The position numbers and the translations under genes are program-made. 64,000 nt of DNA, from the NCBI RefSeq assembly GCF_000829695.1, contig NZ_BBNN01000018.1:392849-456848 (forward strand). Direction: 5' to 3'. Of this stretch, positions 9,278 to 17,537 are shown one piece after another; position 1 is the stretch's first letter, and each line of letters opens with the position of its first letter. Origin of the DNA: Streptomyces sp. NBRC 110035. Lineage in GTDB: Bacteria; Actinomycetota; Actinomycetes; Streptomycetales; Streptomycetaceae. The notes under the pieces are model-generated. The model was given only the letters and a program-made list of their open reading frames with translations. It was not told where the DNA came from and ran no database searches.

Positions 9278-9903
9278 GCGGACCCGGTCCCGCCGAGGGG
9301 GCCACGGGCACCGTCCTGGAGAAGCCACCGCCGCCCGAGCCGGACGACGCGGCGGGCGCGGGCCCCCGTCGCTTCTGGTCGGCCCGCAGGATCCCCGCCG
9401 GCCTGCTCGCGCTGCTGCTCCTGGTGATCGTCGCCGCGTTCCTGTACGACATCGCCGCGGTGCGCGCCGACCGGCCCGCGATGAGCTGGCGCCGGGAACT
9501 CGCCGACCAACTGGCCGGACGGCCCCTGGACGACTTCTGGGTACTGCTGGGCGCCGGAGTCGCCGCCCTCCTGGGGCTCTGGCTGCTCCTGCTGGCCCTC
9601 ACCCCCGGGCTGCGGTCCCTGCTCCCGATGCGCTGCCCCCGCCCCGACGTCCGCGCCGGCCTCGACCGGGACGCGGCGGTGACGGTCCTGCGGGACCGGG
9701 CCGTGGAGGTCCCCGGGGTGCGGTCGGTACGCGTGCGGGTGACCCGCAGGCGGGCCGACGTCCGCGCGGTGTCGCACTTCCGTGAACTGGACGAGGTACG
9801 GGCCGACCTGCGCGCGGTGCTCGCCGACGCGGTCAGGGGCATGGCGCTGTCCCGGCCGCCCGTGTTGGCGGTACGGGTACGGCGTCCCGGCCGGAAGGGG
9901 TGA
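9274..9903 (+). CDS. Two-helix membrane protein with C-terminal Asp23-like domain (DUF6286-like)
   Basis: A 209-aa protein with a Pro/Ala-rich N-terminus and two membrane helices (about 43-60, GLLALLLLVIVAAFLYDI; about 92-112, VLLGAGVAALLGLWLLLLAL). The cytoplasmic C-terminal domain (about 125-205) contains AVTVLRDRAVEVPGVRSVRV and RADLRAVLADAV, a layout like AmaP. The start overlaps the previous stop as ATGA. It probably belongs to the same membrane-anchored complex as its neighbours; its exact role is unknown. Confidence 0.75.
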   Translation: MSGPGPAEGATGTVLEKPPPPEPDDAAGAGPRRFWSARRIPAGLLALLLLVIVAAFLYDIAAVRADRPAMSWRRELADQLAGRPLDDFWVLLGAGVAALLGLWLLLLALTPGLRSLLPMRCPRPDVRAGLDRDAAVTVLRDRAVEVPGVRSVRVRVTRRRADVRAVSHFRELDEVRADLRAVLADAVRGMALSRPPVLAVRVRRPGRKG

Positions 9904-10487
9904 GGGCGGTGCTCAGGATCGTCAACCGTGTCCTGCTCGGGATCGTGGGGCTGCTCCTGGTGGCCCTCGGCGGGGCCGTGCTGGCCGTCGGGCTGGGAGC
10001 ACCGGCGCCGTCGTGGTGGCTGCACGACGGACGGCACGACGTGCTGCTGGACGAGGCCGAGCAGACCCGGTGGCGGGACACGGGCTGGTGGTGGCCGGTC
10101 GTGATCGCCGCGCTCGCGGTCCTCGTCCTGCTCCTGCTGTGGTGGCTGGTCGCGGTGGTGCGCCGACGACGGCTCGCCGAGGTGTTCGTCGCCACCGGCG
10201 ACGGCGACGAAGCGGTGCTGCGCGGCCGGGCGCTGGAGACCGTACTGGCCCATGAGGCGGGCCGGCTGGACGGGGTCGGACAGGCCCACGTACGGCTGAC
10301 CCGCCGCCGCGGCCTCCCGCGGACCCGCGTCCGCCTGCTCCTGGAACCCCATGCCGACCCCGGCACCGTGCTGGACGGGTTCACCACCGGAGCCCTGACC
10401 CACGCCCGCGAGTCGACGGGCCTTGGCACCCTCCCGGCCGAGGTCCGCCTCCGGTCCGTCAAACACCGCCCGGAACGGGTCAGCTGA
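9900..10487 (+). CDS. amaP: AmaP-like membrane anchor of the Asp23 system
   Basis: A 195-aa protein with a membrane helix at about 5-32 and a second at about 65-87 (VVIAALAVLVLLLLWWLVAV). The cytoplasmic domain includes VLRGRALETVLAHEAGRLDG and VRLRSVKH. Two helices enclosing a short loop, then an Asp23-like cytoplasmic domain, is the AmaP plan; AmaP tethers Asp23 to the membrane in Staphylococcus. The start overlaps the previous stop as GTGA. Last gene of the cluster; no clear terminator follows. Confidence 0.8.
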   Translation: MRAVLRIVNRVLLGIVGLLLVALGGAVLAVGLGAPAPSWWLHDGRHDVLLDEAEQTRWRDTGWWWPVVIAALAVLVLLLLWWLVAVVRRRRLAEVFVATGDGDEAVLRGRALETVLAHEAGRLDGVGQAHVRLTRRRGLPRTRVRLLLEPHADPGTVLDGFTTGALTHARESTGLGTLPAEVRLRSVKHRPERVS

Positions 10488-10657
10488 GCGCTCCGGCGGA
10501 TTCCGTGGTGCCTCGTGCGGGTGAGGGATGCCCGGGTACGCCGCGTGCACCCGGTCGGAGTGCCGCAGGCGGGGTGGGCCGGTCGATGGCGTTCGCCGGA
10601 CCTCACTGACGTCCGCCGCAGCCCACGGACGGCTTCGCCCTCCCCCGATGTTGGCTC

Positions 10658-10686
10658 AAAAGTCACTTTTCCTTAGTCGTTGACTA
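10658..10686. promoter_or_regulatory. Two adjacent inverted repeats upstream of the sugar operon
   Basis: AAAAGT-C-ACTTTT (10658-10670) and TAGTC-GTT-GACTA (10674-10686) are both perfect inverted repeats with centres 16 bases apart, in an unusually AT-rich patch 64 bases before the kinase start. They are the obvious candidate operators for the GntR/HutC-type regulator at the far end of the operon, whose family binds short inverted repeats of the GT..AC type. No start site can be placed with confidence. Confidence 0.55.
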
Positions 10687-10749
10687 TGGACATCACTATG
10701 CATACGCTCCTTCATGTTCAGGGTTGTCCCTATGCAATGAGGTGGGTGC

Positions 10750-11670
10750 ATGGTCAAGGTTGCGGTTGTCGGAAGCTATGGAGCCGGGCTGACCATGCGG
10801 TTGCCCAGGTCGCCCGCCGCAGGCGAGACCGTCTCGGGCGGGGTGTTTTCCCCCGGCCCCGGGGGAAAGGGAAGCAACCAGGCCATCGGTGCCGCCCGAC
10901 TCGGCGCAGAGGTCTCCCTGGTGACCGCCGTCGGCGATGACGACTTCGGGCGGGCCGCTCGCGCACTGTGGCAGGAGGAAGGTGTCGCGGCGGACCGTGT
11001 CCTGACGGCCGAAGCCCCGACGATGGTCGGATTCATCCTGGTCGAGCCGTCCGGGGAGAACCGCATCAGCATCGCCCCCGGTGCCCTGGACGAACTGGAC
11101 GCGGCCGCCGTGGAGTCCTTCCGCGCCGAGATCGCCGCCGCCGACATCCTCGTGGTCTCCATGGAGATCCCCGAGGCGGCCGTGGCCGCGGCACTGCGCG
11201 CGGGCCGCGACGCGGGAACCCCGACTCTGCTCAACCCGGCACCCGCCCGCCGGCTGCCCGACGACCTCTGGCCGCTGATCGACGTGATCACCCCCAACCA
11301 GACCGAGGCTCCCGTGCTCCTCGGACTCCAGGAGGGGCACGGGCAGGACGACGAGGAACTGGCGCGCCGTCTGTGCGCGCTCACCGGCGGTGCCGCGGTC
11401 CTGACCCGGGGAGACCAGGGAGCACTCGTCGTACAGGCGGGCGTCACGACACGGATTCCGCCGCACCCGGCCAGGACCGTCGTCGACACCACCGGCGCGG
11501 GCGACTCCTTCACCGCCGCACTCGCCGTCACCCTCGCCGAGGGGCGCTCCCTCACCGAGGCGGCGCGCCTCGCCGGGGTCGCCGGCGCCCACGCCGTGAC
11601 CATCGCCGGGGTCGTTCCCGCACTGCCGACCCGAGACCAGCTGAATGCCCTGATTGGAACCGACCGATGA
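10750..11670 (+). CDS. PfkB/ribokinase-family sugar kinase
   Basis: A 306-aa PfkB kinase. PfkB signature 1 is PGGKGSNQAIGAARLG (about 37-52); signature 2 is DTTGAGDSF (246-254) with D252 the expected catalytic base; NPAPAR lies at about 162. In E. coli ribokinase the N-terminal GSINAD segment supplies Asn14 and Asp16 that hold ribose, Asp16 reading the 2- and 3-hydroxyls. Here it reads GSYGAGLTMRLPR, so both are gone and the sugar is probably not ribose. First gene of the module, with a candidate operator upstream and overlap (ATGA) with the permease. It should phosphorylate the imported sugar. Confidence 0.88.
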   Translation: MVKVAVVGSYGAGLTMRLPRSPAAGETVSGGVFSPGPGGKGSNQAIGAARLGAEVSLVTAVGDDDFGRAARALWQEEGVAADRVLTAEAPTMVGFILVEPSGENRISIAPGALDELDAAAVESFRAEIAAADILVVSMEIPEAAVAAALRAGRDAGTPTLLNPAPARRLPDDLWPLIDVITPNQTEAPVLLGLQEGHGQDDEELARRLCALTGGAAVLTRGDQGALVVQAGVTTRIPPHPARTVVDTTGAGDSFTAALAVTLAEGRSLTEAARLAGVAGAHAVTIAGVVPALPTRDQLNALIGTDR

Positions 11671-12671
11671 CCACGACCACCGCGTCCGCGCAGCGGGAGT
11701 TCGCACTTCCCCTGCGCAGAATGCTGCACGCCCGTGAAGCCGGTGTCTTCGCCGCCCTCGTCCTGCTCTTCGTGCTGGGCAGCGTCCTCTCGCCGAGCTT
11801 CGCCCAGTCCGACAACCTGCTCTCGGTGGGTCAACAGGTCTCCCAGATGGGCATCATGGCCATCGGCGTGACCTTCGTGATCCTCAACGGAGAGATCGAC
11901 CTGTCCGTCGGTTCCACCTACGCCCTGTCGGCGATCTCGACCGGCATCCTGATCTCGGACGGGTGGAGCTGGGTCTGGGCGGCACTCGTCGGTCTCGCTG
12001 TCGGCGCGGTGGCGGGACTGCTCAACGGCCTGGCGGTGGTCGTGCTCGGCGTGCCGTCGTTCATCGTCACCCTCGGCACGCTCAGCGTGTTCCGCGGTGT
12101 CGCGCTGCTCATCTCCGACGGCGCCCCGATCTCCCTCAGCTCCTCGCAGACGGGTGTCGCGGACTTCAACCTGCTGGGCCAGGGACTCCTGTTCGGCGTC
12201 ATCCCGATGCAGTTCGTGTTCTTCGCCGTCATCGCCGTGGCCGGCGCGGTACTGCTGTCCCGTTCCCGCTTCGGCTTCAACACCTACGCCGTCGGCGGAA
12301 ACCAGGAGGCCGCCCGGCTCGTCGGCGTCGACGTCAAGCGGGTGAAGCTGACCGCGTTCGTCCTCTCCGGATTCACCGCCGCACTCGCGGGAGTCCTCGG
12401 CCTGTCCTTCCTGTCCTACGTCCAGGGCGTCACCGGGCAGGGCATGGAACTCACCGTGATCTCCGCGGTCATCATCGGCGGCGCGGCGTTGTTCGGCGGC
12501 TCCGGCACCATCTGGGGCACCGTCATCGGTGTCGCCTTCATCGGCCTGCTGCAGAACATCCTCAACGTCAAGGGGATCTCCTCCTTCTGGCAGACCGTCG
12601 TGACCGGACTGGTCATCGTCGCCGCAGTCGCCGCCGACACCTGGCAACGCCGGCGCAAGTCCCGCGCCTGA
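11667..12671 (+). CDS. ABC sugar permease, RbsC-like
   Basis: A 334-aa integral membrane protein with about ten hydrophobic segments, of the carbohydrate-uptake (CUT2) family. Family hallmarks are present: GVTFVILNGEIDLSVGST (about 72-90), VPSFIVTLGTLSVFRGVA, FGFNTYAVGGNQEAARLVGV (the cytoplasmic coupling region) and AVIIGGAALFGGSGTIWGTV. It overlaps the kinase stop by 4 bases. It forms the channel for the sugar handed over by the lipoprotein encoded next. Confidence 0.92.
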   Translation: MTTTTASAQREFALPLRRMLHAREAGVFAALVLLFVLGSVLSPSFAQSDNLLSVGQQVSQMGIMAIGVTFVILNGEIDLSVGSTYALSAISTGILISDGWSWVWAALVGLAVGAVAGLLNGLAVVVLGVPSFIVTLGTLSVFRGVALLISDGAPISLSSSQTGVADFNLLGQGLLFGVIPMQFVFFAVIAVAGAVLLSRSRFGFNTYAVGGNQEAARLVGVDVKRVKLTAFVLSGFTAALAGVLGLSFLSYVQGVTGQGMELTVISAVIIGGAALFGGSGTIWGTVIGVAFIGLLQNILNVKGISSFWQTVVTGLVIVAAVAADTWQRRRKSRA

Positions 12672-12800
12672 CCGCCGCCTTCCTGTCCCGTCCAGACGCT
12701 CCCGCCCGCACACACCCGACCGGCCGCACGGCCGTGGCCGCCACGGAGCGCCCCGGCGGATCGCCGTCCCCACCGACACCCTGCGACAAAGGAGTCCCCC

Positions 12801-13820
12801 GTGTCCTCTCGTCCAACCCTCAGAAGCCTCGTCGCCGTTGCCACCGCCACCACCGTTCTCGGTCTCACCGCCTGCGGCGCCGTCACCTCCACCGGCAGCG
12901 CGGCTTCCGACGGTGAGTTCAAGCTCGCCGCCCACGTTCAGCAGCGGATCGACGACGGCAAGCCGCTGCGGATCAAGCTCAGTTACCACGACCCGTCCCT
13001 GGCCTTCGCCACGCCCATCGGCACGGGCATGAAGAAGGCGGGCGGGGAATTCGGTGTCGAGGCGAGCCTGATCGGGCCCACCGGCGGCGACGCGGCCAAG
13101 CAGGTCTCCGAGATCCAGACACTGCTGCAGCAGAAGGCCGTCGACGGCCTCGCCGTCTCCTCCGCGTCCAGCGATGCGCTCAAGCCCGTCATAGCCCAGG
13201 CCCACAAGGCCGGTGTCCCCGTCGTCTCCTTCAACACCGACAACCCGGACTCGGAACAGATGGGCTTCGTCGGCCAGGACCTCAAGGGTTCGGGCAAGGC
13301 TCAGGCCGAGCGGCTCCGTGAGGACCTCGGCGCGGACGCCAAGGGCAAGGTCGTCGTCTTCTCGGTGGACACCGGGGCCGGCTGGTCCCACGACCGGTTC
13401 AGCGGATTCAAGCAGGGACTGTCCGGGAGCGGCCTGGAAGTCGTCGGCCCGGTCAACGTCGGAAACGAGCCCAGTGCCGCGTACAACACCGTCGAGTCCA
13501 CGATGTCCGGACAGTCCGGCGTCGTCGCCGTCGCGGGCCTCGACTGCTGTTCCACGACCGCCGCCGCCAAGTGGGTGGCGGGTGCGAAGAAGAAGGACAC
13601 CATCACGGTCGGCGGTTTCGACCTGCTGCCGCAGACCGCTGAGTACCTCCGAAGCGGCGTGGTCGACTTCACGATCAGCCAGAACCCGACCGAGCAGGGC
13701 TACCAGGCCGTCAAGGTGCTCCACGACTTCCTGGACGAGGGCACGGAGATCACCGGTGTGAACACCGGGGCCCAGTTCGTCACCCGGGACAACCTCGGCG
13801 AAGCGACGGTGGAGAAGTGA
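12801..13820 (+). CDS. ABC sugar-binding lipoprotein, RbsB-like
   Basis: A 339-aa periplasmic-binding-protein-type lipoprotein. The signal peptide ends in lipobox LTAC with Cys25 as the lipidated residue. The mature part has the two-lobe type-1 fold (QTLLQQKAVDGLAVSSASS, GVPVVSFNTDNPDSEQMGFV, VVSFNTDN as hinge-near binding segment, AVAGLDCCSTTAAAKWVAGA). Start GTG 12801 with AAAGGAG 7 bases upstream. The 129-base gap after the permease gene holds GC hairpins that may set a higher level for this protein. It overlaps the ATPase gene by 4 bases. Confidence 0.9.
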   Translation: MSSRPTLRSLVAVATATTVLGLTACGAVTSTGSAASDGEFKLAAHVQQRIDDGKPLRIKLSYHDPSLAFATPIGTGMKKAGGEFGVEASLIGPTGGDAAKQVSEIQTLLQQKAVDGLAVSSASSDALKPVIAQAHKAGVPVVSFNTDNPDSEQMGFVGQDLKGSGKAQAERLREDLGADAKGKVVVFSVDTGAGWSHDRFSGFKQGLSGSGLEVVGPVNVGNEPSAAYNTVESTMSGQSGVVAVAGLDCCSTTAAAKWVAGAKKKDTITVGGFDLLPQTAEYLRSGVVDFTISQNPTEQGYQAVKVLHDFLDEGTEITGVNTGAQFVTRDNLGEATVEK

Positions 13821-15337
13821 CCGCCGCGCCCGAGGCCCCCACGGCCGTCGAGGTGCGCGGACTGTCCCGCAGCTTCGGCCCGGTGCGCGCCCTGTCCGAC
13901 GTCTCCTTCGACGTCCCCGCCGGCGAGGTGACGGCGCTGCTCGGCGAGAACGGCGCGGGGAAGTCCACCCTGCTCAAGATCCTTGCCGGTCTCCAGCCGC
14001 CCAGCGGGGGCACCGTCACCGTCTTCGGAGAGCGGGTGACCTCCTTCGACCCCAGCACCATGCTCGACCGGCACGGCGTCGCGATCGTCCCCCAGGAGCT
14101 CTCACTGCTTCCCGACCGCAGCGTCGCGGAGAACGTTCTGAGCGGTATGGAACCGGGACACCGGTGGTTCCCCTCCCGCAGCCGGATGACGGACCGCACC
14201 GCCGAGGTTCTGGCCCGCTTGGACCTGGCCGTGGACCCCGCCACGCCCGTCGGGTCGCTGGACCTGGCAACCCAGCAGCTCGTCGTCGTGGCCCGGTCCG
14301 TCGCCCGGGGCTGCCGGGTCCTGATCCTGGACGAGCCGACCGCGATGCTCACTCCGGCCGAGGCCGAGCGACTGTTCACCCTGATGGCCGGCCTCAAGGA
14401 GGACGGCACCACCCTGTTGTACGTCTCCCACCGGATGCCGGAGGTCTTCCGGCTGGCCGATCGCATCGAAGTGCTGCGCGACGGTTCCCACGTCGCCTCC
14501 TGGCGGAACTCCGAGACAACCCCCGAACAGGCGGTCGCCGCCATGGTCGGCCGCCGCCTCGGCCACTTCGAGCGGCGCCCCGACCACCACCCCGACCCCG
14601 CCGTCACGCCCGCCCTGCGCGTGGACGGGCTGACCGGCCGCCGGCACCGGGACGTGTCCCTGGAGATACGGCCCGGAGAGATCCTCGGTGTGGCCGGCCT
14701 GCCGGACTCCGGGCGGGTGGAGCTGCTGCACAACATCTTCGGCGGCGACCGCGGCACCGGTGGCTCGGTGGAACTCCTGGGCGAGCCCTACCGGCGACGC
14801 AACCCGATCGCCAGCGTCGGCCGCCGTCTGGCGTTCGTCCCCGGGGAGCGCCGCGCCCAGGGCCTGCTGACGACCATGAGCGTCGGCGACAACGTCGGCG
14901 CGCTGACCACGGAGCGGCTGAGCAGGTTCGGACTGCTCCACCGTCGGGCCCTCAACCGGCAGGCCACCGAACAGGCGCAGCTCATGCGGGTCAAGACCGC
15001 CACCATGGATCAGTCCATCACCAGCCTGTCCGGCGGCAACCAGCAGAAGGTGGTCCTCGGTCGCTGGCTGGCGATCGACCCGGCCGTGCTGATCCTCGAC
15101 GAACCCACCCGCGGAGTGGACGTCGGAGCGAAGGCGGAGATCTACGAGCAGCTCTTCGCGCTCGCGGAGAAGGGCCTCGCGATTCTCTGCTCCTCCTCGG
15201 ACCTGCCCGAACTGCTCACCCTGACCGACCGGATCGTGGTGATGAGCGAGGGCCGCGTCGCCGGCATCGTGCCGTCGGCCGAGGCGACCGAGGAATCGGT
15301 CATGACCCTGGCGACCGGAGCGGCGCCGGCCGCCTGA
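13817..15337 (+). CDS. ABC sugar transporter ATPase, RbsA-like (two domains)
   Basis: A 506-aa CUT2 ATPase with two fused nucleotide-binding domains. Domain 1: GENGAGKST (about 36-44), LILDEPTAMLT, and a signature-like DLATQQL in place of the canonical LSGGQ. Domain 2: a degenerate Walker A (AGLPDSGRVEL, about 293-303), LSGGNQQKVVLGRWL and LILDEPTRGVDVG. Degeneration of domain 2 Walker A is normal for this family. It starts at a GTGA overlap with the lipoprotein gene and supplies energy to the permease. Confidence 0.92.
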   Translation: MTAAPEAPTAVEVRGLSRSFGPVRALSDVSFDVPAGEVTALLGENGAGKSTLLKILAGLQPPSGGTVTVFGERVTSFDPSTMLDRHGVAIVPQELSLLPDRSVAENVLSGMEPGHRWFPSRSRMTDRTAEVLARLDLAVDPATPVGSLDLATQQLVVVARSVARGCRVLILDEPTAMLTPAEAERLFTLMAGLKEDGTTLLYVSHRMPEVFRLADRIEVLRDGSHVASWRNSETTPEQAVAAMVGRRLGHFERRPDHHPDPAVTPALRVDGLTGRRHRDVSLEIRPGEILGVAGLPDSGRVELLHNIFGGDRGTGGSVELLGEPYRRRNPIASVGRRLAFVPGERRAQGLLTTMSVGDNVGALTTERLSRFGLLHRRALNRQATEQAQLMRVKTATMDQSITSLSGGNQQKVVLGRWLAIDPAVLILDEPTRGVDVGAKAEIYEQLFALAEKGLAILCSSSDLPELLTLTDRIVVMSEGRVAGIVPSAEATEESVMTLATGAAPAA

Positions 15338-15370
15338 GTCCCGTCCTCCCCACCCTGGAAAGGAACGACC

Positions 15371-15826
15371 ATGAAACGACACGGCATCCTCAACGCCGAA
15401 CTGAGCGGGGCCCTGGCCACCCTCGGCCACACCGACCTGCTGCTGGTCGTCGACGCGGGCTTCCCCGTCCCCCGGGACGCCCACCGCATCGACCTGGCGG
15501 TCGCGGAGAACCTTCCGGACCTGCGGACCGTGCTCGGACTGATCGCCGACGAGCTGGTCGTCGAGGGGGTGGTGCGGGCCGAGGACGTCCCCACCCGGCA
15601 CCCCCGGCTCGACGCATGGCTGCGCGAGAGGTTCTCCGGCGCCGAGTTCACCACCCGTCCGCACACCGAGGTCCTCGGCGAACTGGCGCGTCGGGCCAAG
15701 GTCGTCGTCCGCACCGGCGCTTTCGAACCCTGGGGCAACATCGGCCTGTTCTGTGGCGTCGACGCCCCCCGCTGGTTCGACAAGGAGGACGTGGAGGCCC
15801 CTCCGGAGTACGCCTCCAGGCTCTGA
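15371..15826 (+). CDS. rbsD: D-ribose pyranase family protein RbsD
   Basis: A 151-aa protein of the RbsD/FucU mutarotase family, which interconverts sugar anomers or ring forms before phosphorylation. The N-terminus MKRHGILNAELSGALATLGH has the conserved catalytic-site His (HTDLLLVVDAGFPVP), and the C-terminus ends in the family motif RTGAFEPWGNIGLFCGV. Length is slightly above the usual 130-140. AAAGGAACG precedes the ATG by 5 bases. It implies that the imported sugar is used in a ring form that must be equilibrated. Confidence 0.88.
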   Translation: MKRHGILNAELSGALATLGHTDLLLVVDAGFPVPRDAHRIDLAVAENLPDLRTVLGLIADELVVEGVVRAEDVPTRHPRLDAWLRERFSGAEFTTRPHTEVLGELARRAKVVVRTGAFEPWGNIGLFCGVDAPRWFDKEDVEAPPEYASRL

Positions 15827-15899
15827 TCCCCAGGATCCGACGTCGTGGGCGCAGGACCGTTCCGCAGCCCGCACCACCCCCACCCTCAGGAGAGAATCC

Positions 15900-16616
15900 G
15901 TGTCCGAGACAGTGACGACCCCCTCCGCCGAGCTGACGCTCGGCCCGGCCGAGCTGGCCCCCTACATCCAGCACACCCGTATCGAGTCCGATGCCACCCG
16001 CGACGACATGGTGGCCCACGCGCAGGAGACCGTCACCTACGGCTTCAACGCCGCGATGGTCCCTGCCTCCTGGCTCCCCGTCGTGGTCGCCGAACTGCGC
16101 GGCACCGGCATCGGCGTCGCCTCCGCCCTGGACTTCCCCACGGTGGGCGTCATGACCAGCGCGGGCAAGGCGGCCGAAGCGGCCGAGATAGCCCGGCTCG
16201 GCGCCACCCAGCTCGACATCGGCGTGCAGGTCGGCTGGCTCAGGAGCGGCAAGTACGATGAGTTCCGGGAGGACATCGCGGGCGTGGTCCGTGCTTTCGG
16301 CGGCCCCGTCAAGGTCATGCTGGAACTGCCGTTGCTCAGCGCGGAGGAGAAGGAGGCCGCCGTCGAACTGGCCATGGAGGCCGGCGCGGCCTACCTCAAG
16401 AACGCCAGCAGCGGGCAGATCGAGACGGCAGGCCCGGAAAGCGTCCGCTACCTTGTCGACCGGGCCCGTGACGGCGTCCGGGTGAAGGCGTCGGGTTCCA
16501 TCAAGTCCTACCGTCAGTCCCTGGAACTTCTGCGTGCCGGAGCCTCGTTGCTCGGTACGAGTGCCGGGAAGGCGATCGTCACCGGCACCGGCGACGGTTC
16601 CACCGTCAGCTACTGA
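15900..16616 (+). CDS. DeoC-like class I aldolase
   Basis: A 238-aa aldolase of the DeoC superfamily. Aligned by eye with E. coli DeoC, the catalytic Asp102 corresponds to D106 (QLDIGVQVGWL), the Schiff-base Lys167 to K167 (YLKNASSG) and Lys201 to K196 (VRVKASGSIK); PVKVMLELPLL keeps the other conserved Lys. The substrate-side motifs differ from canonical DeoC (KTSTG and KPAGG are changed), so it may cleave a relative of deoxyribose 5-phosphate. The GTG start has AGGAGAG upstream. Its place after RbsD suggests that the kinase product is its substrate. Confidence 0.85.
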   Translation: MSETVTTPSAELTLGPAELAPYIQHTRIESDATRDDMVAHAQETVTYGFNAAMVPASWLPVVVAELRGTGIGVASALDFPTVGVMTSAGKAAEAAEIARLGATQLDIGVQVGWLRSGKYDEFREDIAGVVRAFGGPVKVMLELPLLSAEEKEAAVELAMEAGAAYLKNASSGQIETAGPESVRYLVDRARDGVRVKASGSIKSYRQSLELLRAGASLLGTSAGKAIVTGTGDGSTVSY

Positions 16617-16646
16617 CCAGCCGCCGACCGGCTGTGACCGACCAGC

Positions 16647-16682
16647 CGCCGTGCCCCGGCCTCCCTCGGCCGGGGCACGGCG
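16647..16682. terminator. 15-bp hairpin between the aldolase and regulator genes
   Basis: A perfect 15-bp GC stem (16647-16661 with 16668-16682) with loop TCCCTC begins 31 bases after the aldolase stop and ends 24 bases before the regulator start. It likely ends the catabolic operon or dampens read-through into the regulator gene. Confidence 0.75.
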
Positions 16683-16705
16683 TATCCACCGTGGAGAGGA
16701 GACGT

Positions 16706-17473
16706 GTGACCGTGACGGCCGACGAAGGGGGTCTTCCGGGCATCCGGCGCAACGTCCCCACCGCGATCCATGTGCAGATCTCGGAACACATCCGACTGCG
16801 CATCGCGAGCGGTCAGTGGCCGGCGCACTACCGGCTCAAGAGCGAGCCAGAACTGGCCCAGGAGTTCGGGGTCAGCCGCGGCACGGTGCACCGTGCCCTG
16901 ACGACCCTCATCGAGGAGGGGCTGCTGAGGCAGGTCCGCGGACGCGGTACGTTCGTGACGTCCACCGTCATCGAACCGTCGATCGCACAGAAACTGAGCA
17001 CCCTCTCGGAGGACTTCGCCAGCCAGGGTGTCGTCGCCACCACCGAAGTGCGGGAGTGTTCCCTCGTCACGCCGCCGCGGCCCGTCGCCGCCCTGCTCGA
17101 CCTGACCTCCCCCGACGCCCAGGTGCTGCGGCTGGTGCGGGTGCGTACCATCCCTGAGGGGCCGGTCGCGCTCCTGTTCAACTTCGTGCGGGCCGACCTC
17201 GCGCCCGGCATCGAGCGGGCGGACTTCACGTCCTCGAGCCTCTTCGGTGAACTGGAGGGCACGTTCGGTCTGCGGATCGCCACCGCCCGTCGCACGTTCA
17301 GCGCGGAGGCGGCCACCGAGGAGACCGCTCGTGCCCTGGCCGTGGAACAGGGCAGTCCGGTGCAGTACCTCCAGCAGGCCACCTATCTGGACGACGGGCG
17401 GCCCGTGGAGTATTCCGATGTGTGGATCCACAGCGGCCGGCTGCGCGTGACCTCGCTCCTGCTGCGCCGCTGA
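16706..17473 (+). CDS. GntR-family regulator, HutC subfamily
   Basis: A 255-aa repressor. N-terminal winged helix: VQISEHIRLRIASGQWPAHY, then ELAQEFGVSRGTVHRALTTL and RQVRGRGTFV. The C-terminal UTRA-type effector domain (about 95-250) includes VLRLVRVRTIPEGPVALLFN and VQYLQQATYLDDGRPVEYSD. The GTG at 16706 has GAGAGGAG upstream. UTRA domains bind small sugars or their phosphates. Located at the end of the sugar module, it most likely represses the operon through the inverted repeats at 10658-10686 and is released by a pathway intermediate. Confidence 0.88.
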   Translation: MTVTADEGGLPGIRRNVPTAIHVQISEHIRLRIASGQWPAHYRLKSEPELAQEFGVSRGTVHRALTTLIEEGLLRQVRGRGTFVTSTVIEPSIAQKLSTLSEDFASQGVVATTEVRECSLVTPPRPVAALLDLTSPDAQVLRLVRVRTIPEGPVALLFNFVRADLAPGIERADFTSSSLFGELEGTFGLRIATARRTFSAEAATEETARALAVEQGSPVQYLQQATYLDDGRPVEYSDVWIHSGRLRVTSLLLRR

Positions 17474-17537
17474 CCCGCGCGTTCCACGCGTCCTCACTTT
17501 CCCCGGAACGGTCCTGGCCGAAACCGTGCGGTCCTGG

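Noticed and set aside
15900..16616. LsrF-type aldolase of autoinducer-2 metabolism
   Set aside because: The module has a PfkB kinase, not an FGGY-type LsrK, and the aldolase aligns with DeoC active-site residues.
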